Below are positions 1 through 12,627 of a stretch of DNA of 64,000 nucleotides, one piece after another (the first letter of the stretch is position 1; every line of letters starts with the position of its first letter). A program made the position numbers and the translations under genes. Source of the stretch: Phellopilus nigrolimitatus (Eukaryota > Basidiomycota > Agaricomycetes > Hymenochaetales > Hymenochaetaceae); contig JAJOHG010000038.1 in the NCBI GenBank assembly GCA_021029095.1, positions 124,001 to 188,000 on the forward strand. Direction: 5' to 3'. Under the pieces are notes generated by a model that did no database searches, was not told the DNA's origin, and saw only the letters and a program-made list of their open reading frames with translations.

Positions 1-631
1 TGTTGGGTCGAATTCGGCCATTGATAGTAGGGCTGCAGCAGAAACACGGTCAGTTTGCCTTTTTTAAATCAAACTGCAGACCCGGTCCATCCGGTCCGGG
101 CCACCTTTTTCGGTCACTGGTCCGAACCACCGAAAGCGTCTTCGCTGGACTGCAACCAAACATGAATCAACTAAATGGTGGCGGAAGAAGCAGAGTGCGA
201 GAGAAAATGCGGATGCAAGAACGTGGATTCAAGAAATGACTTGGATGATGACTAAGCAAAGGTAGAGCGCCTCTATTTCCCCTATAATTCAGTAAAACAA
301 ATATCTAATTTATGCTTTAGAGTAGTTATGTTTTGTATAATAATAAATGGTTCGGGGCGCTGAACTTTCGTGAGCGTTACCACCACCACCACCACAATAA
401 ATGAAAGCGAAGGAGATTACTCCAAGATAACTAACTTCAAGCTGAACTTGTCCCCGGCACCGGTGCTTACGAAGAAAAAGTCAGCCTCTCCGCCCATTAC
501 TTAGTATTCAATTACTTACGATGGGAATGTTCCACGGGATTAGTCACGTCTTGGTCAGGAGGGGTACTGAGAATGCATGCACCGTCTGGAGCCTTTAAAA
601 TACATAGTAATAAGCGACGGGCACTAGAAGA
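1..631. other. left-edge intergenic DNA
   Basis: No coding frame here looks like a protein. The stretch holds the 3' flank of the minus-strand zinc transporter and a short CAC-type triplet run near 380-395. Nothing further can be supported. Confidence 0.5.
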
Positions 632-2324
632 TCAGCAAAAGACACCTACGTCGCTCGTAGACTCCGATAAATCACGCTTTGGCGGATAATTCTCTGGCTG
701 TACAGTGCTCGAGTGGATCCCCCTGCTTTTCATGACTTTCCGAATGTCTGCAGCGACCTGCATGTTATCACGCTTGCGCGAGACGAGCACATGCACGGAG
801 GCAACGAATTCGGATTCGGAAAGCTGCCAGATGTGAAGCTCGTGCACGTCTTGAACACCGTCCACCCTGCGAATGGCTTCGTCAACCTCTTTGAGGGATA
901 TTCCCGGAGGGACACCTTGAAGAAGAATGAAACATGTACTTTTCACTGTCATATCGGAAAATAAATATACGGAGTAGTTGAGTAAATGAACGAAAACAAA
1001 CCTAGCGGCAGCGCAGAACATAAGATAATGCAGGTAATGATTAGCGAGACGATAGGATCGAAGTAGTTTTTCCAACTCAGATGGGAAAGCCAGATTATAA
1101 GACCTGAAGTGATAACACCAATGTTACCTAATGCATCACCTAAGACATGAAGCAAAAGAGCGCGCATGTTCAAAGAACCATGGGAATGCCCAGCATGCGA
1201 ATGCACACTATGAGAATGTTCACGAGAGCGTTCTCCTACAGACACAGTTCCCGGGGGAGACGAGTGATGAACGTGGTCATGAGGCTCAGCTGCCGCAGGT
1301 TGAAGCTGTCTGTCCGTGTCTGGGCCCTCCTCCAAAAGAGAAACCGACTCGAGGCTACGAGTACTACCAGAAGAAGACCGTGCTTGTTGCAGCTCCTGCG
1401 CTTGCTGGCGGACGTGCGCCCGCGTCGCGACAGGATGGCCGAAAAATGCGTCATCAGGACGTTGAGGTTCTTGCTGCGCCTCAACATCTGCTGGAGGGCC
1501 GCCGCCACCTGTGGACCGGGAAACAGTCCGCATATCCCTCCACCGCAACTGGCCCAGTTGGATTCCCGGTATGGTTATCGTGCCCGTGCGAGTGACCATG
1601 CCCATGAGAATGACCATGCCCATGAGAGTGGCCAGTGTTCTGCCGGTACAGTAAAATCATATGTGCCTGTGAGTTTGCGTTGTGTGCGTACCATGGAAAA
1701 GGAAAAGTCCGATTATATTTGAGGCCAAACCCAGCGAGCCAACAATCACAACGAGTTTTGGATCTTTGATATCTGTAGCACGGGTGTCAGGCATACGTAC
1801 GTAATGATAAAGTATACACGTACTTGGTACACTAAAGAAACGTTGGATGGCCTCCGTGAAGATAGAGAAACACAAGGCAAGCAAGAACACGCCGTTAGTG
1901 AGAGCAGCAAGGATTTCGGCTCGGTGCCAGCCATATGAGTACTTCGTGTCCTTGTCGGTGATAATCCTCGATGTGAGCTGCAAATAAATGAGTATTAGTA
2001 TGTTCCTCTGAAATCTTTGATTAAACAGTACCTTGATTGCATAAAGGGCAATAACCAAGCTAAAAATGTCGCTGTAATCCCGCCTGAACTAGGATTTCGA
2101 TACATATTAGAAGTAGTAGACTTACTTGAGCATATGGAAGCTGTCTGCAACGAGAGCTAGTGACCCTACCATATAACCTGTACATAATACGAGGTCAGTA
2201 AGCGGAAATTCAATAGATGCACAGGATGTATTCCGAGAGACGGACCGATGATTATCTCAACGAGAAAGAAGATGATATCAATGACGAGAAGGAGCAGTAT
2301 GCGCGCAGAGCGAGACAAGGCCAT
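632..2324 (-). CDS. CDF family zinc/cation transporter (Zrc1/Cot1-like)
   Basis: Cation diffusion facilitator. Such proteins exchange cytosolic Zn2+ for protons and in fungi usually load the vacuole. The first exon starts at 2324 with a hydrophobic TM1. The next exon (first intron about 2178-2245) carries TM2 with HxxxD (HMLND across a splice junction). TM5 carries the second metal site HVLGD. Between TM4 and TM5 lies a long His-rich loop (HSHGHGHSHGH type, about 1565-1650) and a second His stretch (HSHSVHSHAGHSHG). The C-terminal cytosolic domain contains VDGVQDVHELHIWQL, the ferredoxin-like fold of CDF proteins. At least six short introns interrupt it. Family assignment is firm; zinc as substrate is inferred from the His-rich loop and HxxxD pair. 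Confidence 0.93.
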
Positions 2325-4046
2325 GATAGGAGACGTGAGGAAACGTTACTCGGCGGCGGGTGGAAATAGATGTGCAGCTTGAGCGAAGTGAGATCCAGAC
2401 TGACTTATATACGAAAGCATGAGAGCTACCGCACTAGACGCGGTGGTCTACAGATTATACCCGCGACCACGGCAAAATTGTACATGTTAGAAAAAAGTGT
2501 AAAGTTATGTGGCGAATGGCTAGTCTGGTAATTAACCGAGGTTTTGACATTGCTCGAAGGACCGGCGTCGGCCCGTTCGGGGAAAGATGCCCCTGGGTGC
2601 TGGAAGTGCTAACATAAAGTGATGTAACGCCGTGTGGCGAGCAGATAAGTAGGCGGCAAGGTGACTGCGAGGGTTGTATAATTTGCGAGGACTGCAAAGT
2701 CGGCCGTGAATGCTCGGTGACCGAACACTGAATCGTAGCCTTTCAAGGAGAAGAGTTGTTAAGTGGGCCAAGATCAAAGGTGCGTACTCTTGGTGTGCTA
2801 GCAACCGCACCTCCAGACGAGATAACCATGAGTTCGGGTTGTATAGACCCGCATAACAGTCGAAACGAGCATTATCAAGTCAGCCACAACTTCAAGTAGT
2901 TCGACATGAGGCCCGTGTCATTCTTACCAAAATCTGATTATTTTTATCGCCTTTATCGAAACATAAACTGAATGGGCGCAACACGATTGGTTACCAGAGG
3001 AAAATGGATGGAGCTTCGAGGAGGAAAGCGAAGTCGACCTCTGGCGTCGCCGAATGGACTGCTTTCCGCAATACACATCATGGTACAGGAAGAAACCTGC
3101 ATATATTCAATCTCTAGCTCGAGCTTGTTGCCGTTTCCTCAGTTCGTGCTCGTGCCAAGGGCATATGAGAAATATTTCCAGTCGACGGAGTGAATGAACC
3201 TCTGCTTGGTAAAGGAAGGATTAAGCATGACAACTGTGAAACGCATCGTCAGTGAGTTCGATGCTGAAACTAGCTTGAGAGAGCTGCACAGAATGGTTCA
3301 CCGTTGGCGACGAACCTGTACTCGCTTGCCAAAGTCATCGTTGACGCAACCGTCGGATGTCGCCTCGCGTATTCACGGCGCCTTCAAGCATCCAAACGAC
3401 GACGTATCCGCGCAGCCTCCATTCACACTCAAGTGGGCTACGAGTACTTAGCTATGCGGTGATCCATACGCACCCCGAAGCCTGTACGGTGCGAGAACGC
3501 GCTAGTGAAGCTGCACGCTGTCTCCCTCTTGCTCTGATGTCTGATTTACATCCACTCACAAATCCTCGACCAAGCAGCGACATAGCAGAAGGTCGAAAGC
3601 ACCGGGGCGTACAGCGGCTCCGGCGTATCGAAAACAAAATTTGAAGAAGCGGCAGGAGCAGACAGCTGCTGGCTTCTCGCCAACACGCTGTTTTGGCCTC
3701 GTGAGATCGGGCTGGATTTCTATCCTGGACATCGGTTTGGCCCAAAGCTTGATACTGCCATTGGAAAAGATTGGTCGGAAATGCGACTCTGGACCAGTTC
3801 TTGATGAGCAACTTTGATGTAGGACATGGTTACAGAATGCAAGGTAAGCCGACTCGCATGCTTCTACTGCTTGACCTTCGAGCTCACAGCGTGCCGTCGC
3901 CTCGCCGAGAAACAGCCTGGATTTACAAAGACATTGTACAAATATCGCGGTCCTTTTGCGTTACAGAAATATCAAAAATACAGCATTTCCAATACATCCA
4001 GTGTCTATCTTACACTTCTCTGGCCTGTTTGTGAGACAAGGAGAGC
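2325..4046. other. intergenic region with unrecognised coding-like fragments
   Basis: Between the CDF transporter and the dehydrogenase. Plus-strand frames around 2970-3450 and 3680-3810 look weakly protein-like (for example LREL-type and WSEMRLW-type fragments) but are broken by stops and change frame without convincing splice sites. This may be a relic of an unidentified gene. I could not assign a family, so no CDS is called. Confidence 0.35.
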
Positions 4047-5328
4047 TCACTGCGCGTCCTCAGGCCGGAGACCCGGCGTCTCAGAAATGCGATACACCAG
4101 CTTCTCTCCGTGCACTTTGTTGTTTTTCAATAGCTCAATGCCATCCGCGACGCTTGCCAGACCGTCAGGCATGAGCTTTACTCGGTTCGGCTGGAAGGGT
4201 GTCGGGTTTGAGTCGGACGGCGCGAGGTACGTCGAGATCTGGCGGTAGAAGCGCGCGGCGACTAACGATCAGTTTGTTTCGTCAGTGATTGTCGAAACTC
4301 AATAATGAAAAGGAGGGCGAAATGCGACTTACAGGCTTCATCCGCGAGATACGCGGTCGCGACGTACGTCAACCGTGCATCCACACCCTGCGGGAGTTTG
4401 TCGTGGTCCTCGAAGCTGTGCAGCACGTAGGTGATGCTTCCGCGGCCGCCGGGCGCAGTTTGCGCGAGCACGCGCCCGAGGAGGAGCGTCGTGCCGTTCA
4501 AGGTGATGGCGTCGTAAGCCGCAGCAGTCGGGCGCCCGCCCAGCGCTTTCACGGTGGCAGACTCCTGTGAAAGAAGCTTTCAGCATGGTGACTATCTGAA
4601 GGCAGATGTGGACAACTCACCAGCTCGCCCTCGCCCTTGTACGCGCGGTAGTCGAGGACGACGTCCGCGCCTAGTGATTTAGCGTAATCGCACGACGCGC
4701 CCGCAATTGCCACGACGAAGAAGCCCGCGCGCTTCGCGAGCTGAAGCGCGTATGCGCCAACGGAGGACGATGCGCCGTACACGACGATGCCCTTCCCGTT
4801 GCTCTCTGCGAAGGAGTTACCGGTGCCGGGCGCGGGCGGCTCGGGGAGGTCGAGGACGATGAAGAGCCCAAGGGCAGCGGTCATGACCGCGAGCGGCAGC
4901 GTTGATGCCTCCTCGAAAGATGTGGACTCTGGTATCGGGAACGTCGTCGACACGGGCGCGACGCTGTATTGCGCATATGCGCCGTACTGTGGCCATCCTC
5001 AGAACGGAGACCCAGAGACGGTATCTCGAAAACGCACCTTGTTATCTTTCATACGCATCTTCGTGAATGCGGCGACGCGCTCGCCGCCCTTGTACTCTGT
5101 CACGCCCTCACCGACCTGGACGACGATGCCCGCGACATCGTTCCCCTCGATAAATGCGTAGTCCGTCTCCGCCCCGGGAAGCTTGTAATCCTTTGGGTTC
5201 GCTGCAACGGCAACATTTCGGATGAGTACCTCGCCAGGGCCGGGAGCAGGTACAGGAAACGTCTGGAGTGTGTTGGACGTCCGGGTGGTGAGTACGCCGA
5301 GTTGCGTGCTTGGGGGCGGAGCCGTCAT
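4047..5328 (-). CDS. medium-chain dehydrogenase/reductase, zinc-binding-dehydrogenase/enoyl-reductase type
   Basis: MDR-superfamily NAD(P)H oxidoreductase similar to fungal ToxD/LovC-like trans-enoyl reductases and quinone-oxidoreductase-like proteins. The start at 5328 (MTAPPPS) was chosen because the family N-terminus (short strand, then PGPGEVLI..VAANPKDYK) follows directly. The GroES-like domain includes GNDVAGIV and VGEGV. The Rossmann nucleotide-binding motif reads YGASSSVGAYALQLAK, followed by GADVVLDYR. No structural-zinc Cys cluster is visible, as in the non-zinc MDR branch. The last exon ends LRPEDAQ. Three introns separate four exons. The substrate is unknown; no polyketide synthase is nearby, so a secondary-metabolite role is not supported by this window. 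Confidence 0.88.
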
Positions 5329-5917
5329 TGCTTTGTAAACTGGAGTGGAGCAGTCTAAATACTCGTAATCGTACACCCGGTCCTTTATATACTGTCCGAA
5401 AATCCAGAAAAAAGAGATCGATAACCTTAGCAATAAATTTAGGCTCCTGTGCGAAAGAGCTCACGTTTGTAGCAATGCCGATCGTCGGTAACGTCGCTGA
5501 TCGCCAATGATGAGTACTACAGTATGTCGAGAGAGAAATAGAAAAACAGGCCTAACAGCAAAGTTCAGTATATTTCATGGCACGATAAGTACAACTAGGT
5601 GTGTTGTAGTAATTTGTTAAAATTTAATTCTCTATCAGACGTGGAATATTTGTTGTAGATTGAATTATGGTAGGTACTAGGTACAAGCAGTACATGTATA
5701 GTCCAAGAAGTGATGCATTGTAGAGATACAGGGCTGTGACAGATCGATACAATGACAGGCGAAAGGTATAGTCTTATAGTCTAATGTAAAATGCGGGGTA
5801 TAGAGAATACATGTGCTGTCGAACGAAGAAAGGCAGATTCCAGGTGCTCCCGCTGAAAAAGATCGAGCGTGGAAGATAGATAGAAAATAAAGAAAAGGAG
5901 GAGCGAGATAATCGCCC
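5329..5917. other. intergenic, AT-rich
   Basis: Promoter of the dehydrogenase followed by the 3' flank of the secreted-protein gene. Apart from the TATA-like box nothing distinctive is visible. Confidence 0.4.
5383..5391 (-). promoter_or_regulatory. TATA-like box upstream of the dehydrogenase
   Basis: The minus strand reads TATATAAAG about 55 bp upstream of the chosen ATG at 5328. Position and sequence fit a core promoter element and favour this start over an in-frame ATG upstream at 5433. No transcription data. Confidence 0.4.
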
Positions 5918-7071
5918 TCAAGCGCAGGAAACGCCCTTGTCTGGGAAGTCGTAGACGCCCGGAATGGCGATCGGACAGCCCGCACGGTCTTGATGCGAGT
6001 TGCAGTTGGTCTGGTCATTCGAGTTCGCGCAGCATCGGAGGCAGAACCTGTTTGCGGATGGCTCAACTCTGGAGTTATATAGTTAACGCGTGCACCGTCA
6101 CTGTAAAACATGACTATGCTTACTGTTCGATGAAGCTCGCCCCGTATCCACCAAATGTACATTGAGCACCGTTAGGGAAGCGGACATCGAACTGACCACC
6201 GTCGTCAGATGATGAAAGGGAAATCTTCGTCGGATCAATGCATCCAGTCACCTAGTGTGAACATTCAGCATTAGACACTATGGGTCAGGTGAAAGCATTC
6301 ACTTGTATCCAAGAGCTGTTGTCCGGCGCTCTCGACACAGCAGCAGCAGTAACAAAACCTCCTGGAGCCGTATTCGCGCATCCAGTTGACGTGCAGAATA
6401 CAGTCGCATCGGTCTCGGCGTCCGATATCAGCTCTGTCGAGGAAAACGTGTCAACACTTCATCCGACTAAATTTAGGTTGCAGGAACAAACCGTTCGGAT
6501 TCTTTGGGAGCAACAGCGCGAAGTCGTCCTCGTCATTAACGTGTACAGTAGTAAGCGACGAGCCGGAAGCCGTTGGCGCAGGTGTGGGCGCAAGGTTCAG
6601 TGCTTGCGATGGCTGAGGAGCTCTTTTGTCGACCTTGACCTTCGTCGCGCTCTTGAGGTTTGCTTCCGCGCCGTGTCCAGTCCCAGCAGAAGTTCGAGAA
6701 CCAGCATATTTGTTGTGACCGCTAGCGCTAGCATATGCATGCGTTGAGCTCTTCAAGTCTGTCCAGCGTCCGTGGTGGTGGTGGCGATGGTGCCGGTGCC
6801 GTTCGGCTTCCGACACCGATGTCTTCAATGGTCGGTGAGATGCCACCGGGACGGTGGAGTTCGCCCCGAAGTTCAGATGACGGCGGGCCGCGAAAAAGCT
6901 TACTAGTCCAGAATCATAAGAGAGCTGCGCTTCGCCCGAGATCGAGAGATGAGTCCCGTTGACACTGGTGCTTGTATCTGCGCCAGCCTGAGTGTAGCCA
7001 CGCAATGGTTCTGGTGCGCAGGACACGCCGTACACGAGGCCAAAGACAATCACAGATGCTGAAAGCTTCAT
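5918..7071 (-). CDS. secreted protein with His-rich segment and Cys-rich C-terminus, function unknown
   Basis: The start at 7071 gives a classical signal peptide (MKLSASVIVFGLVYGVSC, about 18-20 residues). The mature part is Ser/Thr/Ala-rich and contains a basic His cluster (RHRHHRHHHHGR, around residue 95-105). Downstream exons encode SDAETDATVFCTSTGCAN, a segment beginning VTGCIDPTKISLSSSDDGGQ, and a Cys-rich end with RFCLRCCANSNDQTNC and AIPGVYDFP, stopping at 5918. The first exon-intron junction (after PKNPNG, near 6500) is inferred from frame continuity. It is head-to-head with the first MFS gene, more than 1 kb away. Secreted and probably disulphide-bonded. I recognise no enzyme domain; a fungus-specific conserved C-terminal domain is likely. 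Confidence 0.72.
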
Positions 7072-8189
7072 AACGATCAAATCGATATCAAGGGTGGAAT
7101 GAAAGAAAAAATTTAGGACGATGTGGATAGAGAAAAACGAGAAACGTCGAAGTCAATTCGATATAGTGGTGGTGGTTCGAGTAGGAGTGGCACGCGTCTC
7201 GGTCTTAAGCATGAATACCCGATATACACGAATATTCTTGCTTCTACCTTATTTCTTCATTGTCAACTGCACACGCCCAGACTTTAGAGGACAGCGAAAT
7301 CGGTTATTTACGTTCGTGATTTGCGTCCGTGCAGCTTGCACCCGCCCCTTTGCAAGAGCTTCCAGAACTGAAGAACTGGCGATAGACTCAAACGAAGAGC
7401 CAATCTACCTCCTGCACCCCGTCATGACCATGACGAGCTTTGCAAGGTTGCATCCTGCTCTTTCGGGTTGTCTTATAGAAGTTTTCTAGGCCATGGTTTC
7501 TCAGTTTAATGGCCAGGGATTATGTATCGATGCATCACTCTGCTTCTGAGCGCTGTTGCTGTTGCTGTTAATGCTGTCGTGATCCCAGTTCGCCTTTTTC
7601 TTCGAACTCAGATTTTTCTTCTTCAGCTTATACTTACACGTACGTGTTTTCCAAATGCTGGTCACGTCTCAAGCGATTCTGATTACTGGCGTATCAGCAG
7701 TCGTGTGTACTTGATGACACAGCTTACATTGTCAAGCTACCGCACGCTTCTGACGTTTATCGAACTCGAATGAAGTTCATCGATCTTCTGAGTGACTACA
7801 TCTGACCCGGAACTAGAACTCCGAAGACCATGAGGCTTGAGGACACCAGACTTGCGTGGCCAGGAAGAAGACGGACCCATGGCCGATCCACTGCTCGCGG
7901 GTTTTGGGCTTTCCCAATTGGTCGAGTGGTTGCCTCAAATTCACCGTTTTTATATGTATAATTGCTAACTAGACTCATTTTACGTTGAAAATAGATGACG
8001 CTATCTTGTACGCTTGCTTCAAGTCCCCTCAAAACATAGGACCCAACAGCAAGTTCCAAGCCCCATTTAGGATCACTCGACAGACTGTCCTGTCTTATCT
8101 TCGATTCTCAGGAGGACACGAAGAACTTTTTCGTCTCGTAAACTTCATACACCAACCTCTGAAGCTCACTCTTGCTCGCGCTCTCAGCC
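7072..8189. other. intergenic region between divergent genes
   Basis: Shared upstream region of the secreted-protein gene (minus) and the first MFS gene (plus). No protein-like frame was found. Confidence 0.4.
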
Positions 8190-10141
8190 ATGCTTGAAGC
8201 AGATAGGCCTATTTCCGAAGTAAAGAAAGGAAAAAGCGAGATTGACGACTCATCCGTCATCGTCACATCCTCGTTCGATACGCCGAAAACGACGCCGGGT
8301 TTTAACACACCCGTCACCACACCAGGATATGATTCCGGAACATATGAACTTCCGTCGTTCCCCGCGAGCCGCATCATGACGGCCTCCTTGGAACAAGACA
8401 CGGTGGCGGCTTCGGCAGAGAACATGCGAAAGGCGCGACTGGCGGAGTATATTGGCTTTGGTGCCCTTTTATGGGCGATGTTCATGGAAGGTTGGAACGA
8501 TGGCACGTCAGGTCCGATGTTGCCTACCATACAGAAACATTACCATGTGAGTATGTGCTGTACCTGTTTTCGAGTGTAGCTTATACTCCACTAAGATTGG
8601 ATTTGCGGTTGTCTCGCTAGTTTTTGTCATGAACTGTGTTGTGCGTACTTCTGTCTTTTATTTTCCTTACCTGCTGAAGAAAGTGTTTGAGTTCATCAGG
8701 GATTTGTATGCGGTGCGTTTGCAAACGTCCATTTCGCACATAAGTACGGCTTTGGGGCGGTAAGCGAACAGATCGTATCTTTCTATTATGTACAGCTTAT
8801 GCGGAAGTCCTGAAGACTCTCGTTATTGGCGCTGTCTCTTAAACTCTTGCATACTGCTTACAGTCCCCAGCACCTCCGTTCCCGGTCTTTGCTATGGCAT
8901 ACATATTCTCCGGGTTTGGCATGGCTCTTCAGGTGTTGAACTCCGTGTTCGTCTTTCCCGATATGAAAGCTAAAAGGTTTTTGGAATTGCAGAATGCCCA
9001 GGCAATGGTGTTCGTCGTCAGTCTCAATAACAGCGCGACGAAGATGGGAATCATACATGCGACATATGGGATTGGCGCTCTAGTCGCCCCACTTGTGGCT
9101 ACAAGATTCGCATCTATGCCGCACTGGTCGTTTCATTACTTCGCATCGCTAGGTGGCGCACTAGTTGACGTCATCTTCCTGGTGTTTGTCTTCCGATTCC
9201 AGCGTTTAGAAGGTAAAGTTAGCCTATTCATCGTAATCGACTTCCAATCCGACTCAAATGTGCTACCCAGCTGTACTCACGAAAACCGGCCAGACTGTCC
9301 GCGAGCAAGGCAGCGCTCAGGGAAACCTCTACTCACAGATCCTCAGGCTCAAGGTGGTTCATCTTTTTGCATTTTTCGTACTAGTGTACATCGGTGTAGA
9401 AGTTACTATTGGAGGTCAGATATATTTTCGTTCTTTCTAACTTCGAGAGATCTCAGACATTGTTTGATCTGCGCAGGGTGGATTGTAACGTTCGTTATTG
9501 ACGAAAGAGGAGGCGGAAGCTCCTCGGGGTACCTGACATCAGGTTTCTTTGCGGGCCTGACGCTCGGACGAGTTGGCTTGCTGTGGCTGAACAAACTAGT
9601 ATGTATGTTTTCGCAATATCAGGCGCCCGCTCTACTCACTGATCCCTTCAGGTCGGAGAGCGTCGAGTCATCTGGTTATACATTTCCGTCTGCATCAGGT
9701 ACGATGCGTCAATCCCGTCTTCTACCTTTCTGGCACTCAACTTTCTGCACCAGTCTCGAGATCGTGATTTGGCTCGTCCCATCACTCATCGGGAATGCAA
9801 TCGCAGTGTCATTCGTCGGGCTCTTCTTGGGTCCGATCTACCCCATCGTCATGAACAAGACCGGTCGCCTTGTACCACATTGGCTCATGTCTGGCGCTGT
9901 CGGCTGGATCGCAGGGCTTGGAATGACGGGCTCCGCTCTCCTGCCATTCATCACAGGCGCAATGGCATCGAAGTTCGGTGTTATGAGCTTGCAGCCCTTG
10001 TACGTGTGCTCGTTTCTGCCCTTTTGATGATTTCTTCTTTTATTTGACGTGCACGCCATGATCTGCAGGATTGTGACTGCCATGGGCATCATGGTCTGTC
10101 TATGGGCCATTGTCCCTCCAGAAATGCGTCGTTCTGAATGA
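8190..10141 (+). CDS. MFS transporter, Bsc6/fucose-permease-like (copy 1 of tandem pair)
   Basis: Major facilitator superfamily membrane transporter. The start at 8190 (MLEADRP) opens a Ser/Thr/Pro-rich cytosolic N-tail of about 85 residues, followed by TM1 in GFGALLWAMFMEGWNDG. Later exons encode TM segments including PPFPVFAMAYIFSGFGMALQ, ATYGIGALVAPLVATRF and HLFAFFVLVYIGVEVTIGGW, the loop FVIDERGGGSSSGYLTSGFF, GNAIAVSFVGLFLGPIYPIV and a last helix ending PPEMRRSE. About nine short introns interrupt it. The sequence resembles fungal Bsc6-type and FucP-like sugar/solute transporters. It lies 522 bp upstream of a closely related copy. Substrate unknown; a monosaccharide is plausible but not shown. 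Confidence 0.87.
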
Positions 10142-10663
10142 ACACAAGCTCCTCGCTTTCATCTATTTTATTTTTTGTTGTAGGGGCAAGTGCATTTCAT
10201 GTATTACTTTCTCGCCGTCACAGCTTCATATCTGACATCATGAATCGTTTGCCATACTCCCTTGTACATACTATATCTAGGTAGACTCCTAGCACTTCTT
10301 TTTAGATTGGCAGTCAGAATTATGTAGAGCCGCCCTCGAAATTGATTCAGTACCAAGCATGATTACATCATCGCTCTCTGCTTTACAAATAACTGGTTAT
10401 CTGTTACGTAACCATCCCCGCCTCGGATTTACCTCGCAGGAACGCAGGCCGGCACATCGATCATAGGATGCGGGGTAGGCCTCGCCCTTGAAATGCAGCG
10501 AAAGGAACGTGGAGACTAGAATGGTTCTTGAAAATTTTGGATGTTAACCTCGGTCCGAACGATTTTACTCATGAACGCGGGACCCTCATATCATAGATAA
10601 ACCCTGCTCTCTGGTCATGAGCATTTTCTATCCATCCCATCCTGCCGTCGTCTAGCCATCTCA
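10142..10663. other. spacer between tandem MFS genes
   Basis: Terminator of copy 1 and promoter of copy 2. No coding frame and no remnant of another gene was seen. Confidence 0.4.
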
Positions 10664-12627
10664 GTGATGTCTCAAAAAGCTGTTGCCTTCGAGGTTGTCG
10701 ACGTCGAAGCGAAGGGGAACAGCAAGGAGGAGGCCGAGCGACCGATCGTCACGATCGTGTCCTCGGCGACTACTCCAGCAACGACTGCGTGCAACACGCC
10801 GGTCATGACGCCGAAAGACGAACCAGAAGAGTACGAGCTGCAGACGCTGCCAAGGAGCACGGTAACATCTGCGCCTCTGTTCCCTAATCCTCCTTCGATT
10901 TCTGCCATAGATAAGAAGGCAGCGCGTCGGAAAGAGCACATCGCCTTCGGTGCTCTGCTATGGGCTATTTTCATGGAGGGATGGAACGACGGCACTAACG
11001 GGCCTCTGCTTCCTGCGATGCAGCATCACTACAACGTAAGCGTTTAATGTTCTGTTCAATCGATACTTATCGCAAACACTTTTAATTCTAAAGATCGGCT
11101 TCACCGTTGTCTCATTGATCTTCGTTGCGAACTGTATCGTACGTAATTTTAATCCTGTCATCATCTTTGCTTGCTAACGCTTCAAGAATACTAGGGTTTT
11201 GTGTCTGGTGCTGTTGCAAACGTTCGCATGGTACAAAAACTCGGCTTTGGAACGGTAACACAATTTACCATTGACACTACCGCGCTCTATATACTCATAT
11301 GAAATTGAAGACTCTAGTTATTGGTGCATCTGCGCAAGCGGTTGCCTACTGTATGCAAGCCCCTGCTCCTCCGTTTCCCGTCTTTGCGATAGCGTACATT
11401 TTCTCTGGCTTTGGTATCGCTCTTCAGGTCAGCCGAGTCTTTTATCCCCGACGAATCAGTCCCGCAGAAGTGCTCACATCAGTTTTCATTTAAATTAAGA
11501 ATTCTGGTTCCCTCGTCTTTGTTGTGAATTTAAATGAAAATAGCTCGACCAAAATGGGTGTATTGCAAGCGGCATATGGCCTTGGCGCGCTGGTCTCCCC
11601 CCTGTCAGCCACAAAATTTGCGTCGATCCCGCACTGGTCGTTCCATTTCCTTGCTTCATTGAGTGGTGCTATCATCAACATTATGTCGTTGGTCCTCGTA
11701 TTTCGATTCCGCGACATGAATAGTTCGTGCCTTGTTTACCTCGTGATATCTTTTATTGACGTTGATCTTCGTAGCAATCCTTGCAAAGGCAGGCCAGGTC
11801 GTTCGTGAACAGAACAGTTCGCAAGGACATAATCTCTACAGTCAAATATTCAAACTCAAGGTCGTCCACCTACTTGCGCTCTTTGCTCTAGCCTACGTTG
11901 GCGCGGAAGTGACTTTGGGGGGTACGCTCTCTCACTTGCCGAAGCATATACGATCTGAGCTGATATACGGTGCTTCACATTAGGTTGGATCGTCACCTTC
12001 GTCATTGATGAGCGGGGCGGTGGAAGCTCCTCGGGATACCTGACGACCGGGTTCTTTGCTGGAATGACAGTTGGGCGACTCTGCCTCCTCTGGTTTAACA
12101 AACTAGTGGGTGTTTCTGCGATTATTCATTGCCATTTACTAAATCCGTTCCCCTAGATAGGAGAGCGACGAGTAATTTGGATTTATATTGCCCTTTGCAT
12201 AGCGTAAGGCTCTGTTTACTCTTTATCGTAGCGCTTTTAACGTGGTGTTTCCTAGTCTCGAGATCACAATCTGGTTCGTGCCGTCGCTCGTTGGCAATGC
12301 GATTGCTGTCGCATTTGTTGGACTGTTCCTCGGCCCGATCTACCCTATCCTCATCAACGTTGCCGGCCGTCTCGTCCCACACTGGCTCGTGAATGGAGCG
12401 ATCGGCTGGATTGGAGGACTCGGACAAACAGGCTCGGCGCTTTTGCCGTTCGTCACGGGCGCGCTATCGTCAAAGTTCGGCGTCAGAAGCTTGCAGCCTC
12501 TGTGCGTATTCCGGTTCATTTGCAGAAGTTCTTTCTCTGACCCAATTCACGTAGGATCGTCAGCGTCATGTGCGCCATGCTGGGTCTATGGGCCATCGTT
12601 CCGCCGGATGTCCGCCGCTCGGATTAA
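10664..12627 (+). CDS. MFS transporter, Bsc6/fucose-permease-like (copy 2 of tandem pair)
   Basis: Paralogue of the preceding gene with the same exon order and near-identical blocks: GFGALLWAMFMEGWNDG corresponds to AFGALLWAIFMEGWNDG, and GWIVTFVIDERGGGSSSGYL is shared, as is GLFLGPIYPI. The start at 10664 (MSQKAVAF) gives a divergent Thr/Pro/Glu-rich N-tail, which is the least conserved part. The C-terminus ends PPDVRRSD. Intron positions appear conserved, so the duplication happened at DNA level. Both copies look intact, which suggests both are retained, perhaps with different substrates or expression. Same superfamily and same uncertainty about substrate as copy 1. Confidence 0.87.

Noticed and set aside
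2972..3811. Plus-strand frames that might be a broken gene.
   Set aside because: Fragments look weakly protein-like but I could not connect them by splice sites or name a family; mentioned only as intergenic content.
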